A model generated the notes under the pieces. The model saw nothing but the letters and a program-made list of their open reading frames with translations. It was not told the origin of the DNA and made no database searches. From positions 31,711-42,308 of the forward strand of contig DEEV01000106.1 in the NCBI GenBank assembly GCA_002350445.1: 10,598 nucleotides of DNA, written 5' to 3'. Below are positions 1-6,878 of this stretch, in pieces. The DNA is from Treponema sp. UBA2869 (GTDB lineage Bacteria; Spirochaetota; Spirochaetia; Treponematales; Treponemataceae). The position numbers were made by a program, and so were the translations under genes. The first letter of the stretch is position 1. The number at the start of each line of letters is the position of its first letter.

Positions 1-34
1 AAAAAAAATAAACCGACAGCTAAAACTGTCGGTT
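1..34 (-). terminator. Intrinsic terminator of the left minus-strand operon
   Basis: A perfect 9-bp inverted repeat (AACCGACAG at 11-19, CTGTCGGTT at 26-34) encloses a 6-nt loop. On the minus strand the stem is followed by TATTTTTTTT, a proper U-tract. It lies 43 nt past the stop of the 136-residue gene at 78-488. This is the strongest terminator in the window and marks the end of the operon that starts near 4750. Confidence 0.9.
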
Positions 35-77
35 CATTCTACAATATTTCAAATAAAAACTAAATAGCTTTCAAAAA

Positions 78-488
78 CTATCTGGACATTTTTACGTAAG
101 ATGAATACTGAGCCTTGCGCTGTCCGCGGTCATCTTTGAAATATTTTTCTCTATCATCTTTAAGATATTTGTAGCTGTAATATTTGTACTGCTTCTGGAA
201 GTCAAGAAGACAAGCCATTACAGTGTTCATTGCTTCTCCACGGTCATAAGTAACGTACAATGTTTCGTAATAAATGCGAACTTCATCGTAAAGTGGTGAA
301 TATTCAATTTTTACGCTTGCGTTCTTATCTGTGCAATGCTGATTTTCAGGAATAATGATTGAAGTCTTAACTTTCTCAAGTTCATATTTTTCCTGTGCAA
401 AAATATCATCCTCTGTTGCATCTGACTGTGCAAAAAACAGACTGCTTACAACTGCCAAAAGTGAAAACAAAATCAGGATCTTTTTCAT
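78..488 (-). CDS. Small exported protein of unknown function
   Basis: I do not recognise this 136-residue protein. An N-terminal signal peptide is visible (MKK, then a hydrophobic stretch at residues 4-20 ending FFA before Q21), so the mature protein is probably periplasmic. There is no lipobox cysteine. Cys52 and Cys93 could form a disulfide. The C-terminal third is rich in Tyr, Lys and Asp and contains a tandem octapeptide (KYLKDDRE at 107-114, KYFKDDRG at 115-122). The ATG at 486-488 is supported by GAGGAG at 497-502 with an 8-nt spacing. It is the last gene before the terminator at 1-34, 46 nt downstream of the exported protein at 535-1224, and probably shares its transcript. A weak -10-like TATATT at 524-529 could give some independent expression, but it has no clear -35. 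Confidence 0.75.
   Translation of the reverse strand: MKKILILFSLLAVVSSLFFAQSDATEDDIFAQEKYELEKVKTSIIIPENQHCTDKNASVKIEYSPLYDEVRIYYETLYVTYDRGEAMNTVMACLLDFQKQYKYYSYKYLKDDREKYFKDDRGQRKAQYSSYVKMSR
123..170 (-). repeat. 24-bp tandem duplication inside the 136-residue gene
   Basis: Two adjacent 24-bp units, 147-170 and 123-146, encode KYLKDDRE and KYFKDDRG. A 17-nt core (130-146 against 154-170) matches at 15 positions. The unit length is a whole number of codons, so the frame is kept. This looks like a local duplication that has partly diverged. Confidence 0.7.
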
Positions 489-534
489 AAGTAAGTCTCC
501 TCAAAAAAATTAAAACTTTTCGTAATATACAAGG

Positions 535-1224
535 TTAATAAACCGAGTACTCTATTATTGTACCGCATTCTAAAAAAAAATCAAGAATTATTGTATAGTG
601 TCCCGAATCTACGCCAATTACGGGCATTTTTCGTATAAGAACTTTTCCGTTAATTTCTTTTGGCTTGTTTTTTATAAGGCTTCGGTAATATTTTCTGATT
701 GCATCTTTAAGCGCATTACTTGCCGCTTCGCGTACGCCTTCAAAGCCAAGTTTTAAGTCGCCCGTTCCGCGTCCCTGTATAACAGGATTTTTGATTGAAC
801 TCCACAAATTATACGCCTGAATCTGAAAATCATTTCTGGTAAATTCGCACCAGCAGTTAAGTTTATTGTCTTCTATCCATGGTGAAGAATATTTAACCGG
901 CTCGTAAAGCGGATTCAACTCCTGAACAGGTTTAATTTCCAGAATTTCTTCAACTCCGCGTGCCTTGTCTAAAGGTGTATATTTAAAAGACCAGCCGTAA
1001 ACCATTCCTTCTATAATAAATGGTGCAACTTCTCTAATTCCTTTTACAGGATACGAAAAATCATTAATTTCGGGATTACTGCTGTCAGACGCAAATTCCG
1101 GGTATGCGTCCAGTTCCGCCCAAAGAGGAATCCTTATATTTTTTACGACAGAAGGAACTTGGGCAGATAATGCAGAGAAAATAAAAAATGCTGAGAAAAT
1201 CAGACTAAAACGTTTAAATTTCAT
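535..1224 (-). CDS. Exported protein of unknown function, coupled to rhomboid
   Basis: This 229-residue protein matches no family I can name. It begins with a signal peptide (MKFKR, a hydrophobic stretch at 6-21, likely cleavage at ALSA before Q22), so it is periplasmic or surface-exposed. There is no lipobox. The mature part is rich in Trp and Tyr and contains a CWC motif (Cys124, Cys126) and Cys220. A helical stretch at about 161-185 (FEGVREAASNALKDAIRKYY) follows a GRGTGDLKLG loop, and the C-terminal end looks like beta strands. The start ATG (1222-1224) overlaps the rhomboid stop (1221-1223) in an ATGA arrangement, which suggests translational coupling. It might be a rhomboid substrate or partner, but only the adjacency suggests this, and after signal cleavage no obvious membrane helix remains. 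Confidence 0.75.
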   Translation of the reverse strand: MKFKRFSLIFSAFFIFSALSAQVPSVVKNIRIPLWAELDAYPEFASDSSNPEINDFSYPVKGIREVAPFIIEGMVYGWSFKYTPLDKARGVEEILEIKPVQELNPLYEPVKYSSPWIEDNKLNCWCEFTRNDFQIQAYNLWSSIKNPVIQGRGTGDLKLGFEGVREAASNALKDAIRKYYRSLIKNKPKEINGKVLIRKMPVIGVDSGHYTIILDFFLECGTIIEYSVY

Positions 1225-1862
1225 CGGTAATTATTCTTCCATATCTTTATCGGATGAATTCCCATTCTAATTACAAAATAAAGATATGCAGTAAGAAGAC
1301 CGAATAAATGAGTATAATGTGCAACGTTTGAACTGCGTCCACTGAAAGAATAATACAATTCAATAAATATATAAATTATAACTAAAATTGGCGCCGGAAC
1401 AGGAATAATTCCCCAGATTCTTATTATTGCGCGTGGATAGCATACGGCAAAACCGAACATAACGGCATAAATTGCACCGCTCGCACCAATTAAAGAAATG
1501 CTGAAAACATTATTAAAATAATAGTAAACAAACGAAAGAACTCCGCTTAAAATTCCGCAGGTAAAATAAAAAAGTCGGAATTCTTTAGAGCCAATTGCGC
1601 GTTCAAGGTGAATTCCGAACATGTAAAGTCCAATCATATTAAAAAAGATGTGCGTAAAATCTGCATGAATGAACATATAGGTAAAAAATGTCCAGATGAA
1701 TTTGTTCTGTATGATTAAGCGCGGAATCATTGCACCCAAAACTTTTATCCAGTAAGCAATTTCGCCGGAAAGACACTGCAGCGCAAAAACAATAAAATTT
1801 ACAGCTATTAAAACCAGCGTAAAACGCTTGAATTCATATCTAAAGGGTTTTCTAAGAAACAT
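1221..1862 (-). CDS. Rhomboid-family intramembrane serine protease
   Basis: This is a 213-residue multi-spanning membrane protein of typical rhomboid size, predicted to cut transmembrane segments of substrates within the inner membrane. The catalytic features are intact: His66, His71 and Asn75 in the HADFTHIFFN segment (oxyanion/TM2 region), the nucleophile Ser128 in GASG, and the general-base His185 in AHYTHLFG, with the accompanying His182. The YPRAIIRIWGIIPVPA stretch (142-157) is also typical of the family. About six membrane segments are visible. The ATG is one base after the stop of the diguanylate cyclase gene (TAG C ATG), with AAGGA just upstream inside that gene. Its own stop overlaps the start of the exported protein at 535-1224. 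Its substrate is unknown. Confidence 0.93.
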   Translation of the reverse strand: MFLRKPFRYEFKRFTLVLIAVNFIVFALQCLSGEIAYWIKVLGAMIPRLIIQNKFIWTFFTYMFIHADFTHIFFNMIGLYMFGIHLERAIGSKEFRLFYFTCGILSGVLSFVYYYFNNVFSISLIGASGAIYAVMFGFAVCYPRAIIRIWGIIPVPAPILVIIYIFIELYYSFSGRSSNVAHYTHLFGLLTAYLYFVIRMGIHPIKIWKNNYR

Positions 1863-1863
1863 G

Positions 1864-3066
1864 CTATTCCTTTTTTTCTATTGCAGGGTCAAAGTAAGTA
1901 ATCTGGTTTCGACCGTTACTCTTTGACATATAAAGGCCTTTGTCGGCCTGATTTACAAATTCATTTGGTGAACGAACAAGATTTTCTTTTGCATCAAAAA
2001 TAGAAACACCGCCAGAAATAGTTACGTGCAGCTCCTGTTTGTTATAAACAAATTTGTGTTCGTCAACATTTTTGCGAATTCGTTCGGCAACAAGCATTGC
2101 TTCGTCTTTACCTGTGTCGGTAAGAAGCACGGTAAATTCTTCTCCACCGTAGCGGCTTGCAATGTCCGATTCGCGCAAATTCTTCCTTATTATATCTGCA
2201 ACTGTAATAAGTACAAAGTCGCCGCATTCATGACCATATGTATCATTAAATTTCTTAAAGAAGTCTATATCAAACATTAATACTGCAATGTTCTGATTTT
2301 CCAGGAATGCACTGTCCACAGCTTCTGTAAGCGCATTAAAGAAATAATACTTTAACTTAAGGTGTGTCATCATATCTGTAGAAGACATTTCCAAAAGTGC
2401 CGCATTGTTAATTGCAACCGAAGCCAGAGAAGCAATAGACATTATCTGATTCTGTTCGTATTCGGTATAACCGGTTTCAGCTCCAATTGCAATTCGTTCC
2501 TGAAGCAAAAGAATTCCGTTTAAGTGATTCTTTTGAATAAGAGGAACTACAAGTGTAGGTGAAAGTTTTTCTATAATATAAAGATATGGCGAAGTTTTAA
2601 TTTCTGACTTAAGCTCGTCAAGTGTAAGCGGCCGGTTAAGCTGCAAAAGTCTTGTACAAATAGAACTGTTTGCCGGAATTGAAGGGCGTTTTTCGCCGGG
2701 AATAGGCATTGCGGTTTCAAGTTCAAGTTCTTCGCTGGTAAGAATATCGCGTACAAAGATTTCTACTCCAAGTACGTGCATCTGAGCCATGGTAATATAA
2801 ACAATTGATTCAAGAAGGTTTTTAAAATCAAGATTCTGACAAAATGATTTTGCAATATCAAGCAGCTGTTCAAGGTCGTAAATTTTCTTTTCATATTGAA
2901 CAGTCTGTTCAAGCACGTTCTGAGGAGAAGCATCTTCTGTGGTTTTTAAAATTTCTTCAAGAGACATATCGCGTGTGTCTTTAAGAGGAAGCTGCTTTTT
3001 TTTGTTTGCCCGGATTCTAGCTCCTACTTTAGTCCGTGGCTTACTGCTTGATTTTGGCTTACTCAT
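1864..3066 (-). CDS. GAF-GGDEF diguanylate cyclase
   Basis: This 400-residue, probably cytoplasmic enzyme makes cyclic di-GMP from two GTP. Residues 1-30 are a basic tail, 50-75 may be a short coiled coil, about 75-225 look like a GAF sensor domain, and about 228-392 are the GGDEF domain. The catalytic signature is RYGGEEF (GGEEF at 307-311). Asp266, Asn274, Asp283 and Lys271 in the DIDFFKKFND...GHECGD segment align with the metal- and guanine-binding residues of PleD. The RxxD inhibitory site is present (Arg298, Asp301), five residues before GGEEF, so feedback inhibition is expected. The usual LTGLxNR motif at the start of the domain is altered to MTHLKLK (233-239). The start overlaps the end of the DUF5312-like gene by 8 nt, so translation is likely coupled. 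The GAF ligand cannot be read from sequence. Confidence 0.93.
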   Translation of the reverse strand: MSKPKSSSKPRTKVGARIRANKKKQLPLKDTRDMSLEEILKTTEDASPQNVLEQTVQYEKKIYDLEQLLDIAKSFCQNLDFKNLLESIVYITMAQMHVLGVEIFVRDILTSEELELETAMPIPGEKRPSIPANSSICTRLLQLNRPLTLDELKSEIKTSPYLYIIEKLSPTLVVPLIQKNHLNGILLLQERIAIGAETGYTEYEQNQIMSIASLASVAINNAALLEMSSTDMMTHLKLKYYFFNALTEAVDSAFLENQNIAVLMFDIDFFKKFNDTYGHECGDFVLITVADIIRKNLRESDIASRYGGEEFTVLLTDTGKDEAMLVAERIRKNVDEHKFVYNKQELHVTISGGVSIFDAKENLVRSPNEFVNQADKGLYMSKSNGRNQITYFDPAIEKKE

Positions 3067-4651
3067 GATTCATATCACCACTATTTATAATGACATAATT
3101 TTTCATTATTTCAAAGAAAAATTTCCAATTTTCGTATGTTGATTCCAGAAAGTTAGTTCGTTCTTTGTTTCTGGAAGACATCATCAAAACCTTTAAATTC
3201 TGAATGATTTCGCACGAAGGTTTTTTAGCATCGGCAAGCAGTTCGCCCATCTGTTTGTACAGGGAATTAAGTGCAGTAACAGATCTCTGAAGCACATTGT
3301 GAGCATCATCATTAATGGACCTAACCATTTTTTCAAGCTTTTTATAAAAGTCCTTGTCTTTTTTACTGTCTTTTATATAGCTTTCCATTACAGCTATGCT
3401 GTTTTTCTGGTCACTTCCAAACGACTCTTCAAAAACCTGAATTTCAGATTCAACACCAATTGCCGCGTAAACAATCTGCGAAAAACTTGATTTAAATGCA
3501 GGATTATTAAAAAATCCTTCAATTACAATATCATTAAGCAGTGTATGAATATTTGACGGCAAATACTGAAGCACAAAGGTCTTTAGAATTTTGATAGGCA
3601 GGGTCCACTGGAAAGAAAGCGAAGTTTCTTCCTGCAAAAGCTTGTTATAAGTCTGATTATAACCTGTAATTTCCTGCATTGAGTTTTTATCTACAAAAAG
3701 CTCGCGCAAATCTTCAGAAATGCGTTCGTCTTGAATTTCGGTTTTAATTCTGCGTTCATCGGCATCAAAACGTTCGCGTAGCATAGTTGCAAAATCCTGG
3801 CGCGGAGAACCATTAAATGCACCAACCTGAGGTTCAAAATTTACGTCCTGGCGTGCAAATCTTATAATTGCCTTAATCTTTTCTGAAGGAAGAACTTTTG
3901 TAACTACATAGTTAATTTTTTTAAGATTTCCAAGATAGTTGTTCTTTTCGGTGTCGGATAGTTCATTGCCTTTTTTTAACTGCGCAATTGCAATTACCGC
4001 GTTTGCAACCGAGCTTGTAACGGTAAAGCCAGCAAGTATGTAGTAAAAATCTTCGAGCAGGTTAATTGTCTTTGCAACCGGAACAGCAGCGTAAGACGGA
4101 CTATATGTAAAATCATTTGGAATGAAATTTGGATCAAAAGCCTGAACAAACGAAGTAAAATTAAAATGACAGAATTCTACAAGATGACGCAGTCCAAGAA
4201 TATCGGCATCCATTTTTTTAAATTCTTCGGTATTTAATCCTTTTAGAACTCTTTCCAAAAGACTTTTTTGATGAAGATATGCCCTGTCTGAATTAGGATA
4301 AGATGATTCAACGTCTTCCTTTCGGTTTTCAAAAGAAAGTTCATCAATAACTTCCTGTTCTTCGCGAGAATAGCCTGTAAGCATAAGCTGACCTTCGTAA
4401 CGCATTCTGCGCGGAATATCCTGAGAACTTACTGTATTAAGAAAAAGATTGTCCAGCGGGCGGGTGTTTTTATAAAGGGCAAAAACTGCTTCACCGAAAT
4501 TTGGTTCAAGAATTCCGCTTTTGCAGATTAACGGAACAAAATTATGAATTTCTGATTCCAGTTTTTTCATCGCCTGTTTTTTTTGAACTTCCGGCGACGA
4601 GCGCATAAAGATAGATTCAAAAAAATCTACGATTGCATGAAAAAAGCCCAT
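3059..4651 (-). CDS. DUF5312-like spirochaete protein, first gene of the cyclase operon
   Basis: This 530-residue, mostly helical protein resembles the treponemal DUF5312 family. I place it there from memory, mainly by its size, its N-terminus and its place beside a GGDEF gene. No function is established. Residues 1-16 (MGFFHAIVDFFESIFM) form an amphipathic or hydrophobic helix that may touch the membrane. There is no cleavable signal and no full membrane span except possibly a weak stretch near 210-230. Charged helical segments dominate the rest. ATG at 4649-4651 is preceded by AGGGGA about 11 nt upstream. It is the first gene of the minus-strand operon, and its last codons overlap the diguanylate cyclase start. 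The fixed adjacency suggests, but does not show, a role in c-di-GMP signalling or in the same envelope process. Confidence 0.8.
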   Translation of the reverse strand: MGFFHAIVDFFESIFMRSSPEVQKKQAMKKLESEIHNFVPLICKSGILEPNFGEAVFALYKNTRPLDNLFLNTVSSQDIPRRMRYEGQLMLTGYSREEQEVIDELSFENRKEDVESSYPNSDRAYLHQKSLLERVLKGLNTEEFKKMDADILGLRHLVEFCHFNFTSFVQAFDPNFIPNDFTYSPSYAAVPVAKTINLLEDFYYILAGFTVTSSVANAVIAIAQLKKGNELSDTEKNNYLGNLKKINYVVTKVLPSEKIKAIIRFARQDVNFEPQVGAFNGSPRQDFATMLRERFDADERRIKTEIQDERISEDLRELFVDKNSMQEITGYNQTYNKLLQEETSLSFQWTLPIKILKTFVLQYLPSNIHTLLNDIVIEGFFNNPAFKSSFSQIVYAAIGVESEIQVFEESFGSDQKNSIAVMESYIKDSKKDKDFYKKLEKMVRSINDDAHNVLQRSVTALNSLYKQMGELLADAKKPSCEIIQNLKVLMMSSRNKERTNFLESTYENWKFFFEIMKNYVIINSGDMNHE

Positions 4652-4695
4652 TTTAACAATTTCCCCTAATTCCCACTTTTAAATTGTTAAGCGCA

Positions 4696-4729
4696 TATTC
4701 AAAACTATTTGTTATAGGTTTTTTGAATA
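4696..4729 (-). promoter_or_regulatory. 34-nt palindrome in the leader of the cyclase operon
   Basis: Perfect 9-bp arms TATTCAAAA (4696-4704) and TTTTGAATA (4721-4729) enclose a second inverted pair CTAT (4705-4708) / ATAG (4714-4717). On the transcript this folds to about 13 bp with a 3-nt bulge and a 5-nt loop. It lies between the predicted promoter (4755-4788) and the start codon at 4651. There is no U-tract after it, so it is not a standard terminator. It could be an operator, an RNA stability element or a protein-binding stem. Confidence 0.5.
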
Positions 4730-4754
4730 CGTCGACACTTTAAATGATGCACTG

Positions 4755-4788
4755 ATTATATTTTAATCTAAAAGATTTGTGTTTTCAA
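4755..4788 (-). promoter_or_regulatory. Predicted sigma-70 promoter of the DUF5312-cyclase-rhomboid operon
   Basis: On the minus strand, TTGAAA (4783-4788) is followed after 17 nt by TAAAAT (4760-4765), with a consensus TATAAT immediately after (4755-4760). The spacer holds an inverted repeat AATCT-AAA-AGATT (4765-4777), a possible operator. The leader to the ATG at 4651 would be about 95-105 nt. The region is very AT-rich, so chance matches are likely. Confidence 0.45.
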
Positions 4789-4810
4789 TGTAAAATTATG
4801 CAGAATATAG

Positions 4811-4854
4811 AAAAAAGTGTTTTTTTTACTTTTTTAACTGCATTTAACGCAGTT
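4811..4854 (-). terminator. Weak paired hairpins after dus; possible terminator
   Basis: Directly after the dus stop there is a 6-bp stem AACTGC (4836-4841) / GCAGTT (4849-4854) and then a second A/T stem AAAAAAGT (4811-4818) / ACTTTTTT (4828-4835). Neither is followed by a clean U-tract on the minus strand. The position, between dus and the next operon's promoter, suits a terminator, but the structure is poor. Confidence 0.3.
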
Positions 4855-5934
4855 TTAAATATAATCTTTGAAAATATCGCGGTATTCTTGAACCGAAGAA
4901 GCGTGAACAATCTGATTTCTGAGAATTCCGCCGTTTTGAATTCCTTTTGAATAAGCATGAAAACGTTTGCGCATTTCAAGGCAGGCATGCTCTTCGGAAG
5001 TTTCTTTTACAAGCCGTTCCAGTTCTGCAAAGCCTGTTTTAATTCTTTCTTCTGCACTTACGCTTTCGTAATGTCCCTGTGTTAAAAGTGATGTTGTGTC
5101 GCGGAAAATAAACGGATTTCCCATAGCTCCGCGCGCGAACATTACTGCATCGGCACCTGTCTGTTCAAGCATGCGCTTTGCATCTTCAGGTTTAAAGAGA
5201 TCTCCACTACCAAATACAGGGACATGACGGCCCGCACCAGTATGAGACTCCCAGTCGCGCACCATTTCTACAAGCTGGCGCATAATTTCCCAGTCGGAAT
5301 GTCCTTCGTAACCCTGCGCCCTTGTTCTTGGGTGAATTGTAATTGCGCTAACGCCCGCATCCAGTGCCGCCTGAGCCGCTTCGCGCCAGGTCATAAGCTT
5401 TTGTTCCCAGCCCGAGCGGATCTTTACCGTTACTGGCACTGCGGCGGTGGTTTCGATGCTTCGACAGTGCTCAGCAACCGCAGGCTCAACCACCGTACTG
5501 GTATGCTCCTTACAGGCTTTTACAACTGCTTCAACCACCTTAAAAAGCCTGTCCGGGTCTCGCGTAAGAGCCGAACCCGCGCCTGTTTTAATAATTTTAG
5601 GCACAGGGCAGCCGCAGTTTATGTCTATAACTTCGCAATTAGTTTTTTCAAGTACAATATGTGCCGCTTCTGCCATAATTTCCGGTTCACCGCCAAAAAT
5701 CTGAACAGAATAAGCTTTTTCATTGCAGGCACGGCGCATAAGAATTTCTGTCTTAAGGTTTTTGCGTACAAGCGCTTCGGCGCTAACCATTTCGGTATAA
5801 GTAAAGCACGCTCCGTTTTCTATGCAGACAGAACGAAACGCCGCATCGCTGTAACCTGCGACCGGCGCCAGAAAGAGATTTCCTTTTAATTCAACATTTC
5901 CGATTTTTACGGGATGATAGAGTTGAGTGTCCAT
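4855..5934 (-). CDS. dus: tRNA-dihydrouridine synthase (Dus family)
   Basis: This 359-residue FMN-dependent enzyme reduces uridine to dihydrouridine in tRNA. Visible motifs: APVAGYSD (23-30, flavin-binding), VQIFGGEP (77-84), DINCGCPVPK with catalytic Cys109 and Lys113, VTVKIRSG with Lys171, HPRTRAQGY with His201, GSGD (242-245) and ARGAMGNP (267-274). The C-terminal helical tRNA-binding part follows from about 285. It is somewhat longer than usual because of an extra stretch at about 145-164, encoded by a palindromic DNA segment (5445-5495), and a smaller loop near 226-237. Which Dus subfamily, and so which tRNA position, cannot be settled by eye. The ATG (5932-5934) lies 12 nt after the tatD stop and has no good Shine-Dalgarno, so it probably depends on coupling with tatD. 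Confidence 0.93.
   Translation of the reverse strand: MDTQLYHPVKIGNVELKGNLFLAPVAGYSDAAFRSVCIENGACFTYTEMVSAEALVRKNLKTEILMRRACNEKAYSVQIFGGEPEIMAEAAHIVLEKTNCEVIDINCGCPVPKIIKTGAGSALTRDPDRLFKVVEAVVKACKEHTSTVVEPAVAEHCRSIETTAAVPVTVKIRSGWEQKLMTWREAAQAALDAGVSAITIHPRTRAQGYEGHSDWEIMRQLVEMVRDWESHTGAGRHVPVFGSGDLFKPEDAKRMLEQTGADAVMFARGAMGNPFIFRDTTSLLTQGHYESVSAEERIKTGFAELERLVKETSEEHACLEMRKRFHAYSKGIQNGGILRNQIVHASSVQEYRDIFKDYI
5445..5495. repeat. Palindromic repeat-like insertion within dus
   Basis: Terminal inverted repeats CGGTGGTT (5445-5452) and AACCACCG (5488-5495) flank a GC-rich core containing TTCGACAGTGCTCAGCAACC. The core resembles the short TTCGACA-GCTCAG palindromic repeats I recall from many bacterial genomes, and this identification is from memory. 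It encodes about residues 147-164 of Dus (VVEPAVAEHCRSIETT), between a helix and the VPVTVKIR strand where related proteins usually have only a short loop. The reading frame is kept and all catalytic motifs lie outside it. Confidence 0.55.
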
Positions 5935-5946
5935 TAGGCCGTAAAA

Positions 5947-6726
5947 TTACGCTTCAGGAAGGTTAAACGCCTTGCAGCTGTTCTTCCAGAGTATATCACA
6001 AAGTTCTTCAAAATCCATTTCGAGCATTTCGGCAAGGAATTTTGCAGTAGACGGCAGATAAGCCGGCATAGTGCGTTTTTTCTCGCGGTATTCAGCCGGA
6101 ATCATAAACGGACTTTCAGTTTCAATCAAAATGCGGTCAACTGGAATGTTAAGAACAGTTTCGTGCAGGTTGCGCGCGTTGCGGTAAGTTAAATTTCCTG
6201 CAAAGCTGAACCAGATGTTTTTTTCAAGACATTTTTTTGCAAATTCTGCGTCTTCAGAGTAACAGTGCAGAATAGCACCTGCATCAGGCATACGTTCGCA
6301 TAGAACATCATAAACATCTTTTCCTGCATCGCGGTTATGAATGATTACAGGAAGATTATGAGACTGTGCAATTTCGAGCTGAGTAATAAAAAGCTCTATT
6401 TGTGAACGCTTGTCGCCGAACTGCTTGTAATAATCAAGACCTGTTTCGCCTACAGCAACAACGTTTGGCAGCTCAAGATTTTTTTCGATTGTGGCAATCC
6501 AGTCAGAACCGGGATTCCTAACTTCAGATGGAGCTACACCAACAGCATGGTAAATTCCAGACATAGATTTAATGTTTGGATAAACCTTTGCAAAATCATA
6601 GAGACTATTATTAATGCTTATAATTCGCTGAACGCCAGCCTGTCTGGCTTCTTGAATTACGCGTAATTGTTCTAAAGGGTCATCGTATATAAGCCCGATG
6701 TGAGCATGAGTATCAAACAACTTCAT
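5947..6726 (-). CDS. tatD: TatD-family metal-dependent hydrolase, atypical active site
   Basis: This 259-residue cytoplasmic amidohydrolase-fold protein belongs to the TatD/YcfH deoxyribonuclease family. Metal-site motifs seen are DTHAH (5-9; His7, His9), GETGLDYY (93-100; Glu94), HNRDA (His130) and HCYSED (His154), followed by a REKKRTMPAYLP segment (214-225) like the family's RGKRNxPxYL. Two usual residues differ: the His of the GxHP motif is Ala65 (GVAP), and the Asp of ETDxP is Glu204 (ETESP). The protein is otherwise full-length and not degraded, so it may have altered activity or specificity. ATG at 6724-6726 has AGGAAG (6734-6739) upstream. It is the first gene of a two-gene operon with dus and faces away from the M23 peptidase gene. 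Confidence 0.9.
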   Translation of the reverse strand: MKLFDTHAHIGLIYDDPLEQLRVIQEARQAGVQRIISINNSLYDFAKVYPNIKSMSGIYHAVGVAPSEVRNPGSDWIATIEKNLELPNVVAVGETGLDYYKQFGDKRSQIELFITQLEIAQSHNLPVIIHNRDAGKDVYDVLCERMPDAGAILHCYSEDAEFAKKCLEKNIWFSFAGNLTYRNARNLHETVLNIPVDRILIETESPFMIPAEYREKKRTMPAYLPSTAKFLAEMLEMDFEELCDILWKNSCKAFNLPEA

Positions 6727-6777
6727 TGCTTTTCTTCCTAAAAAGATATGTTATTAAGATAAGATTTCTTACCGATA

Positions 6778-6806
6778 AATATAACGTAGGTTTGTTCAGT
6801 AGTCAA
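6778..6806 (-). promoter_or_regulatory. Predicted sigma-70 promoter of tatD-dus
   Basis: On the minus strand TTGACT (6801-6806) and TATATT (6778-6783) are separated by exactly 17 nt. Transcription would start near 6771, giving a leader of about 45 nt before the tatD ATG. The -35 region shares the GTCAAA/TTTGAC word with the divergent promoter at 6843-6872. Confidence 0.7.
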
Positions 6807-6842
6807 ACTTTTTTTGTTTTCTTCTATGTTATTTTCCATTAT

Positions 6843-6872
6843 TTGACACAGTCAAAGCTGCTATGTTATACT
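6843..6872 (+). promoter_or_regulatory. Predicted sigma-70 promoter of the M23-bactofilin operon
   Basis: A consensus TTGACA (6843-6848) and TATACT (6867-6872) lie 18 nt apart, with the start expected near 6878-6881. The -35 sits in an inverted repeat TTTGAC-ACA-GTCAAA (6842-6856), which could be an operator. This is the best promoter match in the window and is correctly placed upstream of the GTG at 6949. Confidence 0.75.
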
Positions 6873-6878
6873 AACGAG

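Noticed and set aside
4811..4835. A/T hairpin as a phase-variable homopolymer tract
   Set aside because: The T-run of eight at 4820-4827 is intergenic and not in a promoter spacer or coding start, so there is no clear switch to propose.
5224..5889. A 221-codon open frame on the plus strand opposite dus
   Set aside because: It is antisense to a gene with full Dus motifs, its translation is Arg/Phe/Cys-rich without any recognisable domain, and it has no promoter or ribosome site. It is a shadow frame.
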